64,000 bases of DNA. Origin: Verrucomicrobiia bacterium (GTDB lineage: Bacteria > Verrucomicrobiota > Verrucomicrobiia > Limisphaerales > CAIMTB01). The stretch lies in the NCBI GenBank assembly GCA_019634625.1, contig JAHCBA010000014.1:86525-150524 (forward strand). The letters run 5' to 3'. A program made the position numbers and the translations under genes. Below the pieces are notes generated by a model that saw only the letters and a program-made list of their open reading frames with translations, did no database searches and was not told the DNA's origin. Shown piece after piece: positions 18,144-27,171 of the stretch (its first letter is position 1; every line of letters starts with the position of its first letter).

Positions 18144-19913
18144 ATGTCGGACCCAGGCCCGGTGTCGTCTCAGGGCAGCCCCCTTCCACGGCAATCCTCA
18201 CCTTCCCCGCGATCCCGCCATCCCTGGCGCCGTCTCGCCGCGGGACTCGTCCTCCTCACCCTCCTGGCCGCCGTCCTCGTTTCCATCCGCCCCACCCTCC
18301 GCCTCCTCCACCGCTGGCAGGCCTCCAATATCCTCGCCCAGGCCGAGGAACTCATCCGCCAGCAAAGACTCTCCGAGGCCATCGAACGCCTCGGCGTCGC
18401 CCTCCGCCTCGACCCCGCTTCGCCCGCCACCCTCCGCACCCTGGCCACCATCTACTCCCGCTTCGATCTCCCCGATGCCTTCCCCATCTGGCGCGCCCTG
18501 TTCCTCTCCCCGGGACACACGGATGCCGACCGCCACGCCTGCATCGATCTGGCCCTGAGGTTGAATCGCTTCGACGTCGCCGAACCCGAACTCGCCCGCC
18601 TCCTCGCCCTTCCCCACCCTTCCCCGGCCACCCACGCCCAGGCCGCCGACCTTTACCTCCGCCAGGGTCAGATCGATCGCGCCATCGCCTTCGCCGAACG
18701 CGCCCACGCCGATGCCCCCGACGATCCCGACCACGCCCTCCGCCTCGCCCGGCTCCGCCTGCAATCCGCGTCCGGCCCGCAACAGCATGCCGGCGCCGAT
18801 CTCCTCCGTCCGCTCCTCGCCCCCGACTCTCCCGTCCGCCTCCAGGCCCTCCGCATCCTCGCCGACGAAACCGTCCGTCCCTCCCCCGCCGCCCACAGCC
18901 TGATCGAACACCTGCCCGCCCCCTCCCAGGCCCCGCCTGCGGAAGCCGTGCTCAACGCCGATGTCCGCCTCCGCCTCGAACCCGGTTCCCGCCCCGAACT
19001 CGTCGCCGCGCTCCTTGACCAACTCCAGGGCGCCGCTCCGCCCGATCAGGTCATCCTCGGTGCCTGGCTGAACCGTGCGGGCGCCTCCCGCGACCTCCTC
19101 GACGCCCTCTCCCCCTCCCATCTCGCCGCCCATCCCACCCTCGCCCCCATCCACCTCGAAGCCCTCGCGCGCACCCGTCAGTGGTCCGCCCTGCAGGAGG
19201 CCCTCGACCGGCCGGTCCCCATCGACCCGTGGCAACGCAACGCCCTGCGCGCCCTCGCCGCCACCGGACTCCAACAGCCGGACCTGTCCCGCGAATCCTG
19301 GCGCCGCGCCCTCGCCGAAGCCCGCGACCACCCCTCCAGCCTCGTCGCCCTCGGCGACTGGGCCCTCCGCTTCGGCGCCCCCGAACCCGCCATCGAAGCC
19401 TTCGACCTCCTCACCCGTGACCGCCTCACCCGCCTCCTCGGGTACCGCCGCCTCGCCGCCGTCCACGAACGCACCGGCGACACCCGCCGCCTCCGCGTCC
19501 TCATGCGCGAATGGGCCGCCCACTTCCCCGACGATCCCTGGCCCGAAAACGCCTTCTGCTACCTCAATGCCCTCCTCCGCCGCGACATCGAGGTCAGCCG
19601 CGAAAAGGCCCGATCCCTCGTGGACCGTTTCCCCGATCGCCTGCCGTACCGTGCCACCCTCGCCCTCCTCGAACTGCGCCGCGACGATCCGCGCGCCGCC
19701 GCCCTCCTCTTCGAACGCTTTCCCATCCCCGACGACCTGATCCTCTCCCCTCAGTCCCGACTCGTTTACGCCGCCGTCCTCCAGGCCATCGGTCGCACCG
19801 AGGAAGCCAGGCAACGCCTCCGCAACCTCGATCCCGACCCGCTCCTCCCCGAGGAACGCGAACTCCTGCACCGCATCCTCCGCAACGGACCCACCGCTGC
19901 ACCAGCCCCCTGA
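18144..19913 (+). CDS. Membrane-anchored TPR protein
   Basis: A 589-residue protein with a Pro/Ser-rich cytoplasmic N-terminus, one transmembrane segment at about 31-47 (LAAGLVLLTLLAAVLVSI) and a large helical domain of tetratricopeptide repeats. Recognisable TPR units include AEELIRQQRLSEAIERLGVALRLDP, AADLYLRQGQIDRAIAFAERAHADAPDD and the C-terminal YAAVLQAIGRTEEARQRLRNL. TPR proteins scaffold protein complexes; no enzymatic motif is visible. It follows guaB by 35 bases in the same direction. The 124-base gap to the convergent pseudopilin gene has no gene; it contains a lone GTGCATCCCGG at 19934, matching the end of the 159-bp element. Confidence 0.82.
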   Translation: MSDPGPVSSQGSPLPRQSSPSPRSRHPWRRLAAGLVLLTLLAAVLVSIRPTLRLLHRWQASNILAQAEELIRQQRLSEAIERLGVALRLDPASPATLRTLATIYSRFDLPDAFPIWRALFLSPGHTDADRHACIDLALRLNRFDVAEPELARLLALPHPSPATHAQAADLYLRQGQIDRAIAFAERAHADAPDDPDHALRLARLRLQSASGPQQHAGADLLRPLLAPDSPVRLQALRILADETVRPSPAAHSLIEHLPAPSQAPPAEAVLNADVRLRLEPGSRPELVAALLDQLQGAAPPDQVILGAWLNRAGASRDLLDALSPSHLAAHPTLAPIHLEALARTRQWSALQEALDRPVPIDPWQRNALRALAATGLQQPDLSRESWRRALAEARDHPSSLVALGDWALRFGAPEPAIEAFDLLTRDRLTRLLGYRRLAAVHERTGDTRRLRVLMREWAAHFPDDPWPENAFCYLNALLRRDIEVSREKARSLVDRFPDRLPYRATLALLELRRDDPRAAALLFERFPIPDDLILSPQSRLVYAAVLQAIGRTEEARQRLRNLDPDPLLPEERELLHRILRNGPTAAPAP

Positions 19914-20037
19914 TCCCGGCGGGATCCATCATCGTGCATCCCGGAAAGCATCGGCTCCGAACCCGGCGGCGCCCACCCCGACTCCGGCCATCCCGCCAGA
20001 CACCCCGCCCCACCCAAGCCCCATCCCTTCCGCCGCC

Positions 20038-20718
20038 TCATGGGAAATACCCCGGAATGACGTCGCGCTCGAACAACCCGATGATCCCCAACCGCTCCAG
20101 TCGCGCCGCGTTGAATCCCTCCACATGCCCGTCCAGCAGGAACCCGTTCGCCAGCCTTCCATGGCGCCCGTGCACCTCGTACTCGCTCGCCGCCCGGAAG
20201 AAGTAGAACTGCTGCGCCCCCAACCCCTCCCGTCCGCGGCTCGTCGTGTCCGCCAGATGCAGATACTCCGTCGGACGCCCAATCGCCTCCAGCCGGAATA
20301 CCTCCCGGAAGGGCCCCCGCGTCGTACCCTCCGGCGGATCCAGCCGCACCCCGTACGTCGTCAGCCAGTTCGTGAACCGGTGCGGCGGATAACTCGGGCA
20401 CACGAACAGCTCGAACGGCCGCAGCCCCGTGTTGGTCGCCAGCAGGCTCCCCCAGGTCACCCCCCGCTGCAACGGCGCATCCAGAATCACCTCGCCCCGG
20501 TGGTCCTCCGCGTACATCAGCGTCGCCATCCCCAGTTGCCGAAGCTGGTTCAAACACACCGTCGCCCGCCCCTTCTCCTTGGCCCGCCCCAGCGCCGGCA
20601 GCAGCAGACTTGCCAGAATGGCAATCACCGCCACCACCACCAGCAGTTCGATCAGGGTGAAACCCCGCCCCCGGCGGTCCCCCTCGCCCGTTTCCTTCCT
20701 GTCACGCCTCGCTCGCAT
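20038..20718 (-). CDS. Type II secretion/type IV pilin-like protein (prepilin N-terminal methylation domain)
   Basis: A 226-residue protein with a class III signal peptide: basic leader RRGRG, then GFTLIELL, cleaved between Gly19 and Phe20, with Glu24 at the +5 position, followed by a hydrophobic helix ([17 protein letters not shown]). The soluble part has conserved [31 protein letters not shown] and ends with [13 protein letters not shown], the pattern of the large pseudopilin families of Planctomycetes and Verrucomicrobia. It is presumably processed by a prepilin peptidase and displayed in the envelope; individual functions are unknown. It is transcribed toward the TPR gene. A second member is at 34832-35806. 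Confidence 0.92.
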   Translation of the reverse strand: MRARRDRKETGEGDRRGRGFTLIELLVVVAVIAILASLLLPALGRAKEKGRATVCLNQLRQLGMATLMYAEDHRGEVILDAPLQRGVTWGSLLATNTGLRPFELFVCPSYPPHRFTNWLTTYGVRLDPPEGTTRGPFREVFRLEAIGRPTEYLHLADTTSRGREGLGAQQFYFFRAASEYEVHGRHGRLANGFLLDGHVEGFNAARLERLGIIGLFERDVIPGYFP

Positions 20719-20770
20719 CGAATGGCGCCCACCCTACGCCACCTTCTCCGCCCGGCCAACATGCCCCCCC

Positions 20771-20974
20771 TCAACCCCGGTGCCCCAGCAGCCGGGCCGG
20801 CAGGAAGAACACCGCCCGGATCAGCGCCAGCAACCCCTCCACCGCCATCGCCGCCACCCGGAACGGCAGCGCCACCAGCCACACCACGGGCACCAGCAGC
20901 ACCAGCAGCAGCGCCAGCGGCCAGCACAACACCAGCAACACGCACCATCCGATCATCACCAGCAGAAAGTTCAT
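20771..20974 (-). CDS. Small hydrophobic membrane protein
   Basis: A 67-residue protein starting at ATG 20974 (MNFLLVMIG). Almost the whole sequence is hydrophobic, with two membrane-spanning stretches (NFLLVMIGWCVLLVLCW and ALLLVLLVPVVWLVALPF) and a short basic amphipathic end (RAVFFLPARLLGHRG). I do not recognise a family. The frame can be read further upstream but without credible coding content. It precedes the pseudopilin gene on the same strand. Confidence 0.55.
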   Translation of the reverse strand: MNFLLVMIGWCVLLVLCWPLALLLVLLVPVVWLVALPFRVAAMAVEGLLALIRAVFFLPARLLGHRG

Positions 20975-21063
20975 GTCGTTCCTCGCTTCCGTTCTCCGCC
21001 GAACCCTCATCCCACCCGCCCGCACCCCGCCCGGTTGCAAAACCCTTGCCCCGTTCCCGTCCT

Positions 21064-21100
21064 CCGGAGGGACGAGCTCCGCGCGTCCTCAATCCAACGC
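21064..21100 (+). repeat. Fragment of the 159-bp element
   Basis: The segment carries the family core CGGAGGGACGAGCTCCGCG followed by CGTCCTCAATCCAACGC but neither terminal repeat. It lies in the gap between the small membrane protein gene and the first thymidylate-kinase-like gene. Confidence 0.6.
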
Positions 21101-21112
21101 CCCCCCCAGTCG

Positions 21113-21904
21113 TCACCCCTCCCGATCCCCGGACAGCACCGCCTCGATGCCCGCCCGCAATTCCGCCTGCACCGCATCCACCGGCCGATCCCCGTCCACC
21201 ATCGTGAACCCGTACTCCACCTGCAGATCCCGAAACGCCACCACCAGCCGCTTCTGGTACTCGATGAAGCTGTCGAACATGTCGCTCGAAAAACCCAGAT
21301 CCATCCCGCTCTCCCAGTAGTCCAGCGTGAAGTCCTTCGCGAAATTCCGCTCGATCAGGTTCTCCGGCGACACCTGCAGGTAGAACACCGCATCCGGCAC
21401 CAGCGCCATCCCGTACAACTTCCGCAGCCACTCCCGGTCGATGCCCCGCACCAGGTCGCGCGCCATCAGCGTGTAGATGTACCGGTCCGCCAGCACGATG
21501 CATCCCGCCCGCAATCCCGGCAGAATCACATTGTCGAGCTGGTCCGCAAAGTCGGTCGCATAAAACAGGCTGAGGGTCGTCCGGCTCAGCGTGTTCCGGT
21601 GCTTCGCCTCGTCCAGTTCCTCGCTCACCAGCGTCGATCGCTTCAAACCCACCTGGCTCGTCGCATGCCCCGTCCCCTCCAGCCAGTCCACCAGCCGCGC
21701 AATCTGCGTCGAACGCCCCGACCCATCCGCCCCCTCGATGACGATCAGCCGCCCGCCCAGATCCTCCGCCCGCACCCCGGGAATCCCATGCCCGTAAAAC
21801 CGCTTCGCCGACGGCTTCAGCACCAGCACCTCCGGCGGCAGATCCCGCGGCGCCGGCGGACGCGAGCGGTTGCGGGAACGCGAGGGTCGGGGTGGCCGGT
21901 TCAT
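21113..21904 (-). CDS. Thymidylate kinase-like protein with altered P-loop
   Basis: A 263-residue P-loop kinase of the TMP kinase family, which phosphorylates dTMP to dTDP. The Walker A motif reads GADGSGRST, with Arg64 in place of the near-invariant Lys. The DRY motif is present as LADRYIYTLMARDLVRG. It has a 50-residue N-terminal extension, Arg/Pro-rich at first (PPRPSRSRNRSRPPAPR), not found in housekeeping TMP kinases. The gene lies 3 bases after the stop of a second paralogue (21908-22588), so both are surely co-transcribed. The Lys-to-Arg change suggests weakened catalysis or a partner/regulatory role. Function may differ from dTMP phosphorylation. Confidence 0.85.
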   Translation of the reverse strand: MNRPPRPSRSRNRSRPPAPRDLPPEVLVLKPSAKRFYGHGIPGVRAEDLGGRLIVIEGADGSGRSTQIARLVDWLEGTGHATSQVGLKRSTLVSEELDEAKHRNTLSRTTLSLFYATDFADQLDNVILPGLRAGCIVLADRYIYTLMARDLVRGIDREWLRKLYGMALVPDAVFYLQVSPENLIERNFAKDFTLDYWESGMDLGFSSDMFDSFIEYQKRLVVAFRDLQVEYGFTMVDGDRPVDAVQAELRAGIEAVLSGDREG

Positions 21905-21907
21905 GGT

Positions 21908-22588
21908 TCAGGACCGGCGGTAGGTGAACCGCGACGGCTCGATCAGTTTCTCCACCAGCCGTCGCACCCGCTGCTGCTGCGCCTCGATCGGCTGGCCGGC
22001 ATCCACCAGCCGGAATTCCAGCTCCGTGCTCATCCACAGGTACTGCTCCAGCAGCCGCTCCTGGAACAGCCGGAAACTCTCCCGCGGATCGGTCGAAAGC
22101 CGCAGATCCATCCCCGCCTCGAAATACTTCGGCTCCAGCCGCTCCGTCCGGATCCGGCTCAAACACAGCTCCAGCGGCGCCTTGAAGAAGAATGTCAGAT
22201 GCGCCGGCATGGCGAATTCATAAATCCCCCGCACCCACCCCGGCGGACATCCCCGCACCACGTCCCGCGCGAAGGCCGCGTAGAAATACCGGTCCCACAA
22301 CACCAGGTACCCCGCCCGCAACAGCGGCAGCACCTGCCGGTCGTACCGGTCCGCGAAATCCGTCGCGTGCAGCAGGGAAAACGTCGTCGGCGTCAGCAGT
22401 TCCCGGTTCTTCACCTTCGAAGTCGTGTTCCGCACCAGCTCCGACTCCTCCCACTCGCACAGAAACACCTTCACCCCCTGCATCTCGAGCCAGCGCTGCA
22501 ACAGCCGGATCTGCGTGGACTTGCCCGACCCGTCGATCCCCTCGAAGGCAATCATCCGTCCCCGCATCCGTTCTGCGCCAGTACTCAT
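21908..22588 (-). CDS. tmk: Thymidylate kinase-like protein
   Basis: A 226-residue P-loop kinase with a canonical Walker A (EGIDGSGKST, Lys23), a DRY motif (LWDRYFYAAFARDVVRG) and the LLHATDFADRYDRQVLPLL block that its neighbour shares (LFYATDFADQLDNVILPGL). It is the more conventional member of the tandem pair and the better candidate for dTMP kinase, though the shared ARDxVRG and ESGMDLG/EAGMDLR features place both in a distinct subfamily. It starts at ATG 22588, 6 bases after the RND permease stop on the same strand, so it may be expressed with the efflux operon. Substrate not proven. Confidence 0.85.
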   Translation of the reverse strand: MSTGAERMRGRMIAFEGIDGSGKSTQIRLLQRWLEMQGVKVFLCEWEESELVRNTTSKVKNRELLTPTTFSLLHATDFADRYDRQVLPLLRAGYLVLWDRYFYAAFARDVVRGCPPGWVRGIYEFAMPAHLTFFFKAPLELCLSRIRTERLEPKYFEAGMDLRLSTDPRESFRLFQERLLEQYLWMSTELEFRLVDAGQPIEAQQQRVRRLVEKLIEPSRFTYRRS

Positions 22589-22594
22589 TGCGCC

Positions 22595-25500
22595 TCACTT
22601 CACCGCCATTGGTTCCGCCACCGGCGTCTCCACCGCCCTCCCCCGCCCCACCCAGGCCACCAGGTCGCTGAACAGCGTGTACACCATCGGGATCACCACC
22701 AGCGTCAGCACCGTGCTCGTCATCATCCCCCCCACCACCGCAATCCCCATCGGCCTCCGGCTCTCCGAACCGGCCCCAAATCCCACCGCGATCGGCAGGA
22801 TTCCCGCCACCGTCGAAATCGCCGTCATCAGGATCGGCCGCAGCCGGATCGCCCCCGCCCGCACCATCGCCGCCGCCGGCTCCATGCCCTTGGCCCGCAT
22901 CTGATTCGCAAACTCCACCAGCAGAATCCCGTTCTTCGTCACCAGCCCGATCAGCAGGACCATCCCAATCTGGCTGAACAGGTTGATGTTCATCGCCGGA
23001 ATCGCCGGCAGAACCCCCAGCCTTACCAGCGACGACAATGCCCACAACGCCCCCAGCGCCCCGATCGCCGCCAGCGGCACCGTCAGCATCACCGTGAACG
23101 GATGAATCAAACTCTCGAACTGCGACGCCAGCACCATGAACACAATGATCAGCGCCAGCACGATCACCCACAAAATCTCCCGCCCCGCGTCCCGCAAATC
23201 CCGGGATTCCCCGTACCACGAATACAGGAACCCATCACCCAGCTCCTGCTCCAGCAGGGCCTCCACCCGGTCCACCGCCGTCCCCATCGTCACCCCCACC
23301 GGCGTCGCCGAAATCGTCGCGCTCCGCAGCCGGTTGAACCGCTCGATCCGGTTCGGCGCCACCCCCACCACCCGCTCCACCACCGAACTCAACTGCACCA
23401 GCGCCCCGTCCCGGTTCCGGATGTACAGCCGGTCCAGATCCTGCGGTGTCAGCCGCGACGACCGCGCCAGTTGCGCAATCACATCGTACTCCTTCCCGTC
23501 CCGCTTGAGCCGTGACAAATCCAGGCCCCCGAACAGGATCTGCATCGTCCTCGACACGTCCTGCACCGACAACCCCAGCGCCGATGTCCGGTCCCGGTCG
23601 ATCGAGACGCTCAGCTCCGGCTTGTTCATCTGGTACGAGGACTGGACATTCTGCAGGAACCCCGAGGCCCGCAGCAGATTCGCAATCCGCCCCGCCTCCA
23701 CGTTCAGCGCCGCCAGGTCGTTCCCCTGGATCACCAGTTGAAACGGCGCACTGAAGCTCCGGTCGATCGCCTTCGGAATGTTCGGAATCGCAATCGCCCC
23801 CTCGATCTCCCGGAAAAACCGGCTCCTGAGCCCCCCGGGCCCGTTCACCAGCTCCTGCACCGACTTGTCCCGCTCGTCCGCCAGCTTCACGAACAGAATC
23901 CCGTTGTTCCCCTGCCCCGGTCCCCCGAATCCCGGCGCCACCAGGGACCCAAAGACATCCACCTCCGGCGTCTCCAACAGAATCTCCTCCATCTCCCGCA
24001 GCATCCGGTCCGTGTACTCCGGCGTCGATCCTTCCGGCGCCACCACAAAACAAAACAGCCGGCCCTTGTCCTCCTCCGGCAGAAAATCCCCCTCGAGATG
24101 CTGGTACAGCCACACCGTGGTCAGCACCACCCCGGCCCCCACCGCCCCCGTGACCGCCAGCCGGCCCCCCGGCGACCACCCCAGCATCCGCCCCAGCAGC
24201 CGCGTGTACAGGCTCGTCAACCCGTGCATCCCCGCCTCGAACCCCCGCACCAGGCTCCCCGGCCGCTTCTCCACCCGCCGCAAAATCCGCGACGACATCA
24301 TCGGCGTCAGGGTCAACGCCACGAACGACGAAATGATCACCGACCCGGCGATGGCAATGGCGAACTCGACAAACAACCGCCCCGTCGCGCTGGTCTGAAA
24401 CGCCAGCGGCGTGAACACCGCCACCAGCGTCACCGTCGTCGCCACCACCGCGAACGTGATCTCCCGCATCCCCGCAAACGCCGCCTGCATCGGCGTCTGC
24501 CCCTCCTCGATGTGCCGGTGGATGTTCTCCAGCACCACGATCGCATCGTCCACCACCACCCCGATCGCCAGCACCAGCGCCAGCATGGTCAGGATGTTCA
24601 CCGAGAACCCCAGCCAGTACAGCACCACGAAGTTCGCAATCAGCGACACCGGGATCGCAATCACCGGGATCAGCGTCGCCCGGAAATTGTGCAGGAACAC
24701 GTAGATCACCACCACCACCAGCGCGAAGGCGATCCCCAGCGTCTCCCAAACCTGCCGGATCGCCCGCTCCACATACACCGACTCGTCGTACCCGATGTTC
24801 ATCTCGATCCCCGCCGGCAGGGTCGGCTCGATCGCCGCCATCTCCGCCCGGATCCCGCTCGCCACCTCCACCGTGTTCGCCTTCGAGTTCTTGATGACCC
24901 CCAGGAAAATGCACGGCATCCCCATCTGCCGCGCCCGCGTCCGCTCGTTCTCCACCCCCTCCCGCGCCAGTCCAATGTCCTGCAACCGCACAATCCGGTC
25001 CCCCTCCCGCGCCACCACCAGCCGGTTGAACTCTTCCACCGTCTTCAATTCCCCCAGCGTCTGGATGGTCATCTCCCGGTCGAGATTCTCCACCCGCCCG
25101 CTCGGCAGCTCGACGTTCTGCTCCCGCAACGCCTGCTGCACGTCCAGCACCGTCACCCGGTGCGCCGCCATCTTCTCCGCATCCAGTCCCAGACGCATGG
25201 CAAACCGCTGCTCGCCCCCGATCATCACCGACGACACCCCGGACACTGTCTGCAGCCGGTTCTTGATCTGCTGCTCCGCCAGGGTCGTCAGCTCCAGCGG
25301 CGTGAACCGGTCGCTTCGCATCCCAATCCACAACATCGGCCGCGCATCCGCATCCTGCTTCGCCACGATCGGTTCCTGGATGTCCTGCGGCAGCCGCCCC
25401 CGCACGCTCGCCACCCGATCCCGCACATCCTGCGTCGCCACCTCGATCGGCCGGGTCAGATGAAACTCGATGGTGATGTTGCTCACCTGCTCCCGGCTCT

Positions 25501-25747
25501 GGCTCGTCAGCGTCTTGATCCCCTCAATGGTGTTGATCGCATCCTCGATCCGCTCCGTCACCTCCGTCTCCATCACCCCCGCCGACGCCCCCGGATAAAT
25601 CGTCGTCACACTCACCACCGGGGGATCGATGTCCGGCAGCTCCCGCACCGGCAGCCGCGTCAGCCCGATCGCCCCAAACAACACCAGGGCCAGGCTCATC
25701 ATCGACGTGAACACCGGCCGGCGGATGCAGATCTCGGGCAGTTGCAT
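22595..25747 (-). CDS. RND multidrug-type efflux permease (AcrB/HAE1-like)
   Basis: A 1050-residue inner-membrane proton antiporter with the standard RND layout: TM1 (RRPVFTSMMSLALVLFGAIG), a large periplasmic loop, TM2-6, a second loop, TM8-12. The proton-relay pair of aspartates in TM4 is present in AIGVVVDDAIVVLENIHRH, and VVSVTTIYPGASAGVMETEVT and the GxFLPEEDKG block are typical. It should form a trimer that drives export of drugs or other amphiphiles together with the adaptor encoded 15 bases upstream. No outer-membrane TolC-like gene follows, so the third component must be elsewhere. Length is normal for the family. Confidence 0.97.
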   Translation of the reverse strand: MQLPEICIRRPVFTSMMSLALVLFGAIGLTRLPVRELPDIDPPVVSVTTIYPGASAGVMETEVTERIEDAINTIEGIKTLTSQSREQVSNITIEFHLTRPIEVATQDVRDRVASVRGRLPQDIQEPIVAKQDADARPMLWIGMRSDRFTPLELTTLAEQQIKNRLQTVSGVSSVMIGGEQRFAMRLGLDAEKMAAHRVTVLDVQQALREQNVELPSGRVENLDREMTIQTLGELKTVEEFNRLVVAREGDRIVRLQDIGLAREGVENERTRARQMGMPCIFLGVIKNSKANTVEVASGIRAEMAAIEPTLPAGIEMNIGYDESVYVERAIRQVWETLGIAFALVVVVIYVFLHNFRATLIPVIAIPVSLIANFVVLYWLGFSVNILTMLALVLAIGVVVDDAIVVLENIHRHIEEGQTPMQAAFAGMREITFAVVATTVTLVAVFTPLAFQTSATGRLFVEFAIAIAGSVIISSFVALTLTPMMSSRILRRVEKRPGSLVRGFEAGMHGLTSLYTRLLGRMLGWSPGGRLAVTGAVGAGVVLTTVWLYQHLEGDFLPEEDKGRLFCFVVAPEGSTPEYTDRMLREMEEILLETPEVDVFGSLVAPGFGGPGQGNNGILFVKLADERDKSVQELVNGPGGLRSRFFREIEGAIAIPNIPKAIDRSFSAPFQLVIQGNDLAALNVEAGRIANLLRASGFLQNVQSSYQMNKPELSVSIDRDRTSALGLSVQDVSRTMQILFGGLDLSRLKRDGKEYDVIAQLARSSRLTPQDLDRLYIRNRDGALVQLSSVVERVVGVAPNRIERFNRLRSATISATPVGVTMGTAVDRVEALLEQELGDGFLYSWYGESRDLRDAGREILWVIVLALIIVFMVLASQFESLIHPFTVMLTVPLAAIGALGALWALSSLVRLGVLPAIPAMNINLFSQIGMVLLIGLVTKNGILLVEFANQMRAKGMEPAAAMVRAGAIRLRPILMTAISTVAGILPIAVGFGAGSESRRPMGIAVVGGMMTSTVLTLVVIPMVYTLFSDLVAWVGRGRAVETPVAEPMAVK

Positions 25748-25762
25748 GGCTCCTCCTCGCTC

Positions 25763-26845
25763 TCACGTCTTCGCCGGCAGATACGGCGCCGCCGAGGCCT
25801 CCGGCGCCAGCATCACCCGCATCCCCGGCGCCACCTTCTGCAATCCCTCCACCACCACCCGCTCCCCCGCCTCCAGTCCCTCCAGAATCTCCACCCGCGC
25901 CGGCAGCCGGAGTCCCACCCGCACCGGACGCACCGATACCGTGTCCTCCGCCCCCACCACCATCACCGTCGCCCGGTCCCCATCCAGAATCTGGCTCAAC
26001 GCCGCCTCCGGAATCACCACCGCCTGCTCCCGTACCTCCAGCGTCAGGTTCAAATTCGCAAACATCCCCGGCTTCAGCAGCCGCTCCTCATTCGGCACCT
26101 CCGCCTTGACCAGCATCGTCCGGGTGACCGGCTCCACAAACGGCGCCACGAAAAACACCTCCCCCCGGAACTGCCGGTCCCTCCACGCCGCCACCCGGAT
26201 CTCGACGGACTGCCCCACCCGCACCCGCCCCACATACCGTTCCGGCACGTTGAACTCCACCTTCACCGTGTCCAGATCCACCAGCCACGTCAGCGTGGTC
26301 GCCCGCGTCACCAGTTGACCCGGACTCACCTGCCGCGCCCCCACCACCCCCGCAAACGGCGCCCGGATCCGCGCCTCCTCCACCGCCCGCCGCCGCCCCG
26401 CCACTGCCGCCTCATCCGCCGCCAGACGCGACGCCGCCTGGTCAAATTCCTGGTTCGAGATCAACCGGGCCCCCAGCAGTTCCCTCGACCGGTCGTACGT
26501 CTGCTGACTCAATTGCAGCGCCGCCTCCGACTCCTCCAGCGCCGCCTGCAACCGCGTCTCATCCAGCGTCACCAGCAACGCCCCCTCCTTCACATCCTCC
26601 CCCTCCCGGAACAGGATCGACTCCACAAACCCGTCCGACTCCGACCGCACCTCCACCTGCTCGTTCGCCACCAGCGACCCCACCACCGCCAGCGTCTCCT
26701 CCACCGACTGCCGCACCGCCGTCACCGCCACCACCTGGATCGTCGGCGCCCCCCCACCGCCCGCCTCGGCCCCTGGCTTGCACCCGCTCCACACCCCCCC
26801 CATCAACAGCAAAACCACGCTTAAACTCGTGAGATGGCGCGACAT
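25763..26845 (-). CDS. RND efflux periplasmic adaptor (membrane fusion protein), lipoprotein
   Basis: A 360-residue membrane fusion protein. I use ATG 26845, which gives a lipoprotein signal (MSRHLTSLSVVLLLMGGVWSGC, lipobox WSGC), so the mature protein starts with acylated Cys22. It has the barrel-sandwich hybrid halves (VEVRSESDGFVESILFREGEDVKEG and IRAPFAGVVGARQVSPGQLVT), an intervening helical hairpin (LEESEAALQLSQQTYDRSRELL), a beta-barrel and a membrane-proximal domain (VRVGLRLPARVEILEGLEAGERVVVEG). It links the RND pump to an outer-membrane channel. The gene is directly upstream of the permease gene. Confidence 0.95.
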   Translation of the reverse strand: MSRHLTSLSVVLLLMGGVWSGCKPGAEAGGGGAPTIQVVAVTAVRQSVEETLAVVGSLVANEQVEVRSESDGFVESILFREGEDVKEGALLVTLDETRLQAALEESEAALQLSQQTYDRSRELLGARLISNQEFDQAASRLAADEAAVAGRRRAVEEARIRAPFAGVVGARQVSPGQLVTRATTLTWLVDLDTVKVEFNVPERYVGRVRVGQSVEIRVAAWRDRQFRGEVFFVAPFVEPVTRTMLVKAEVPNEERLLKPGMFANLNLTLEVREQAVVIPEAALSQILDGDRATVMVVGAEDTVSVRPVRVGLRLPARVEILEGLEAGERVVVEGLQKVAPGMRVMLAPEASAAPYLPAKT

Positions 26846-26901
26846 CAAGTCCGGCCAAAGTAGGTAGCCCCCTCCCGCACCGTCAATCGCGAACCCCACC
26901 C

Positions 26902-27136
26902 CCGCGTCCCCGCCCCGCCAAACCGGTTGGGTGTACACGCTTCAGCGTGAGCCTTCCAAACCACCCCGACACTCCAGCGCGCGTGCACACCAAACCAACT
27001 CCGACCCACCCTCCACCCCCGCGTCCCCGCCCCGCCAAACCGGTTGGGTGTACACGCTTCAGCGTGAGCCTCCCAAGTCACCCCGACACTCCAGCGCGTG
27101 CACACCAAACCAAGTCCGACCCACACCAACCCCGGC
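26902..27136 (+). repeat. 117-bp tandem duplication containing a 72-bp inverted repeat
   Basis: The unit beginning CCGCGTCCCCGCCCCGCC recurs after exactly 117 bases (26902 and 27019). Each unit includes a segment bounded by GGTTGGGTGTACACGC and GCGTGCACACCAAACC, imperfect inverted ends, at 26925-26996 and 27042-27111. Near the left end is the palindrome CACGCTTCAGCGTG. It fills the 326-base gap between the adaptor gene and the DUF1501 gene. No coding potential is believable. Confidence 0.8.
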
Positions 27137-27171
27137 GATGGAGCACGCGGGTCTCCCGGCCTCCCGCCGCC

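Noticed and set aside
19934..19944. Solo end of the 159-bp element (GTGCATCCCGG)
   Set aside because: Only 11 bases match and nothing follows that resembles the interior; it may be chance.
20429..23515. Very long open frame on the plus strand opposite the kinase and RND genes
   Set aside because: Its product is Arg/Pro/His/Gln-rich and matches no family, while the minus strand encodes clear kinases and an RND permease; GC-rich DNA opens antisense frames.
26845..27129. 94-codon frame with an internally repeated peptide
   Set aside because: It is a translation of the 117-bp tandem duplication and has no independent support.
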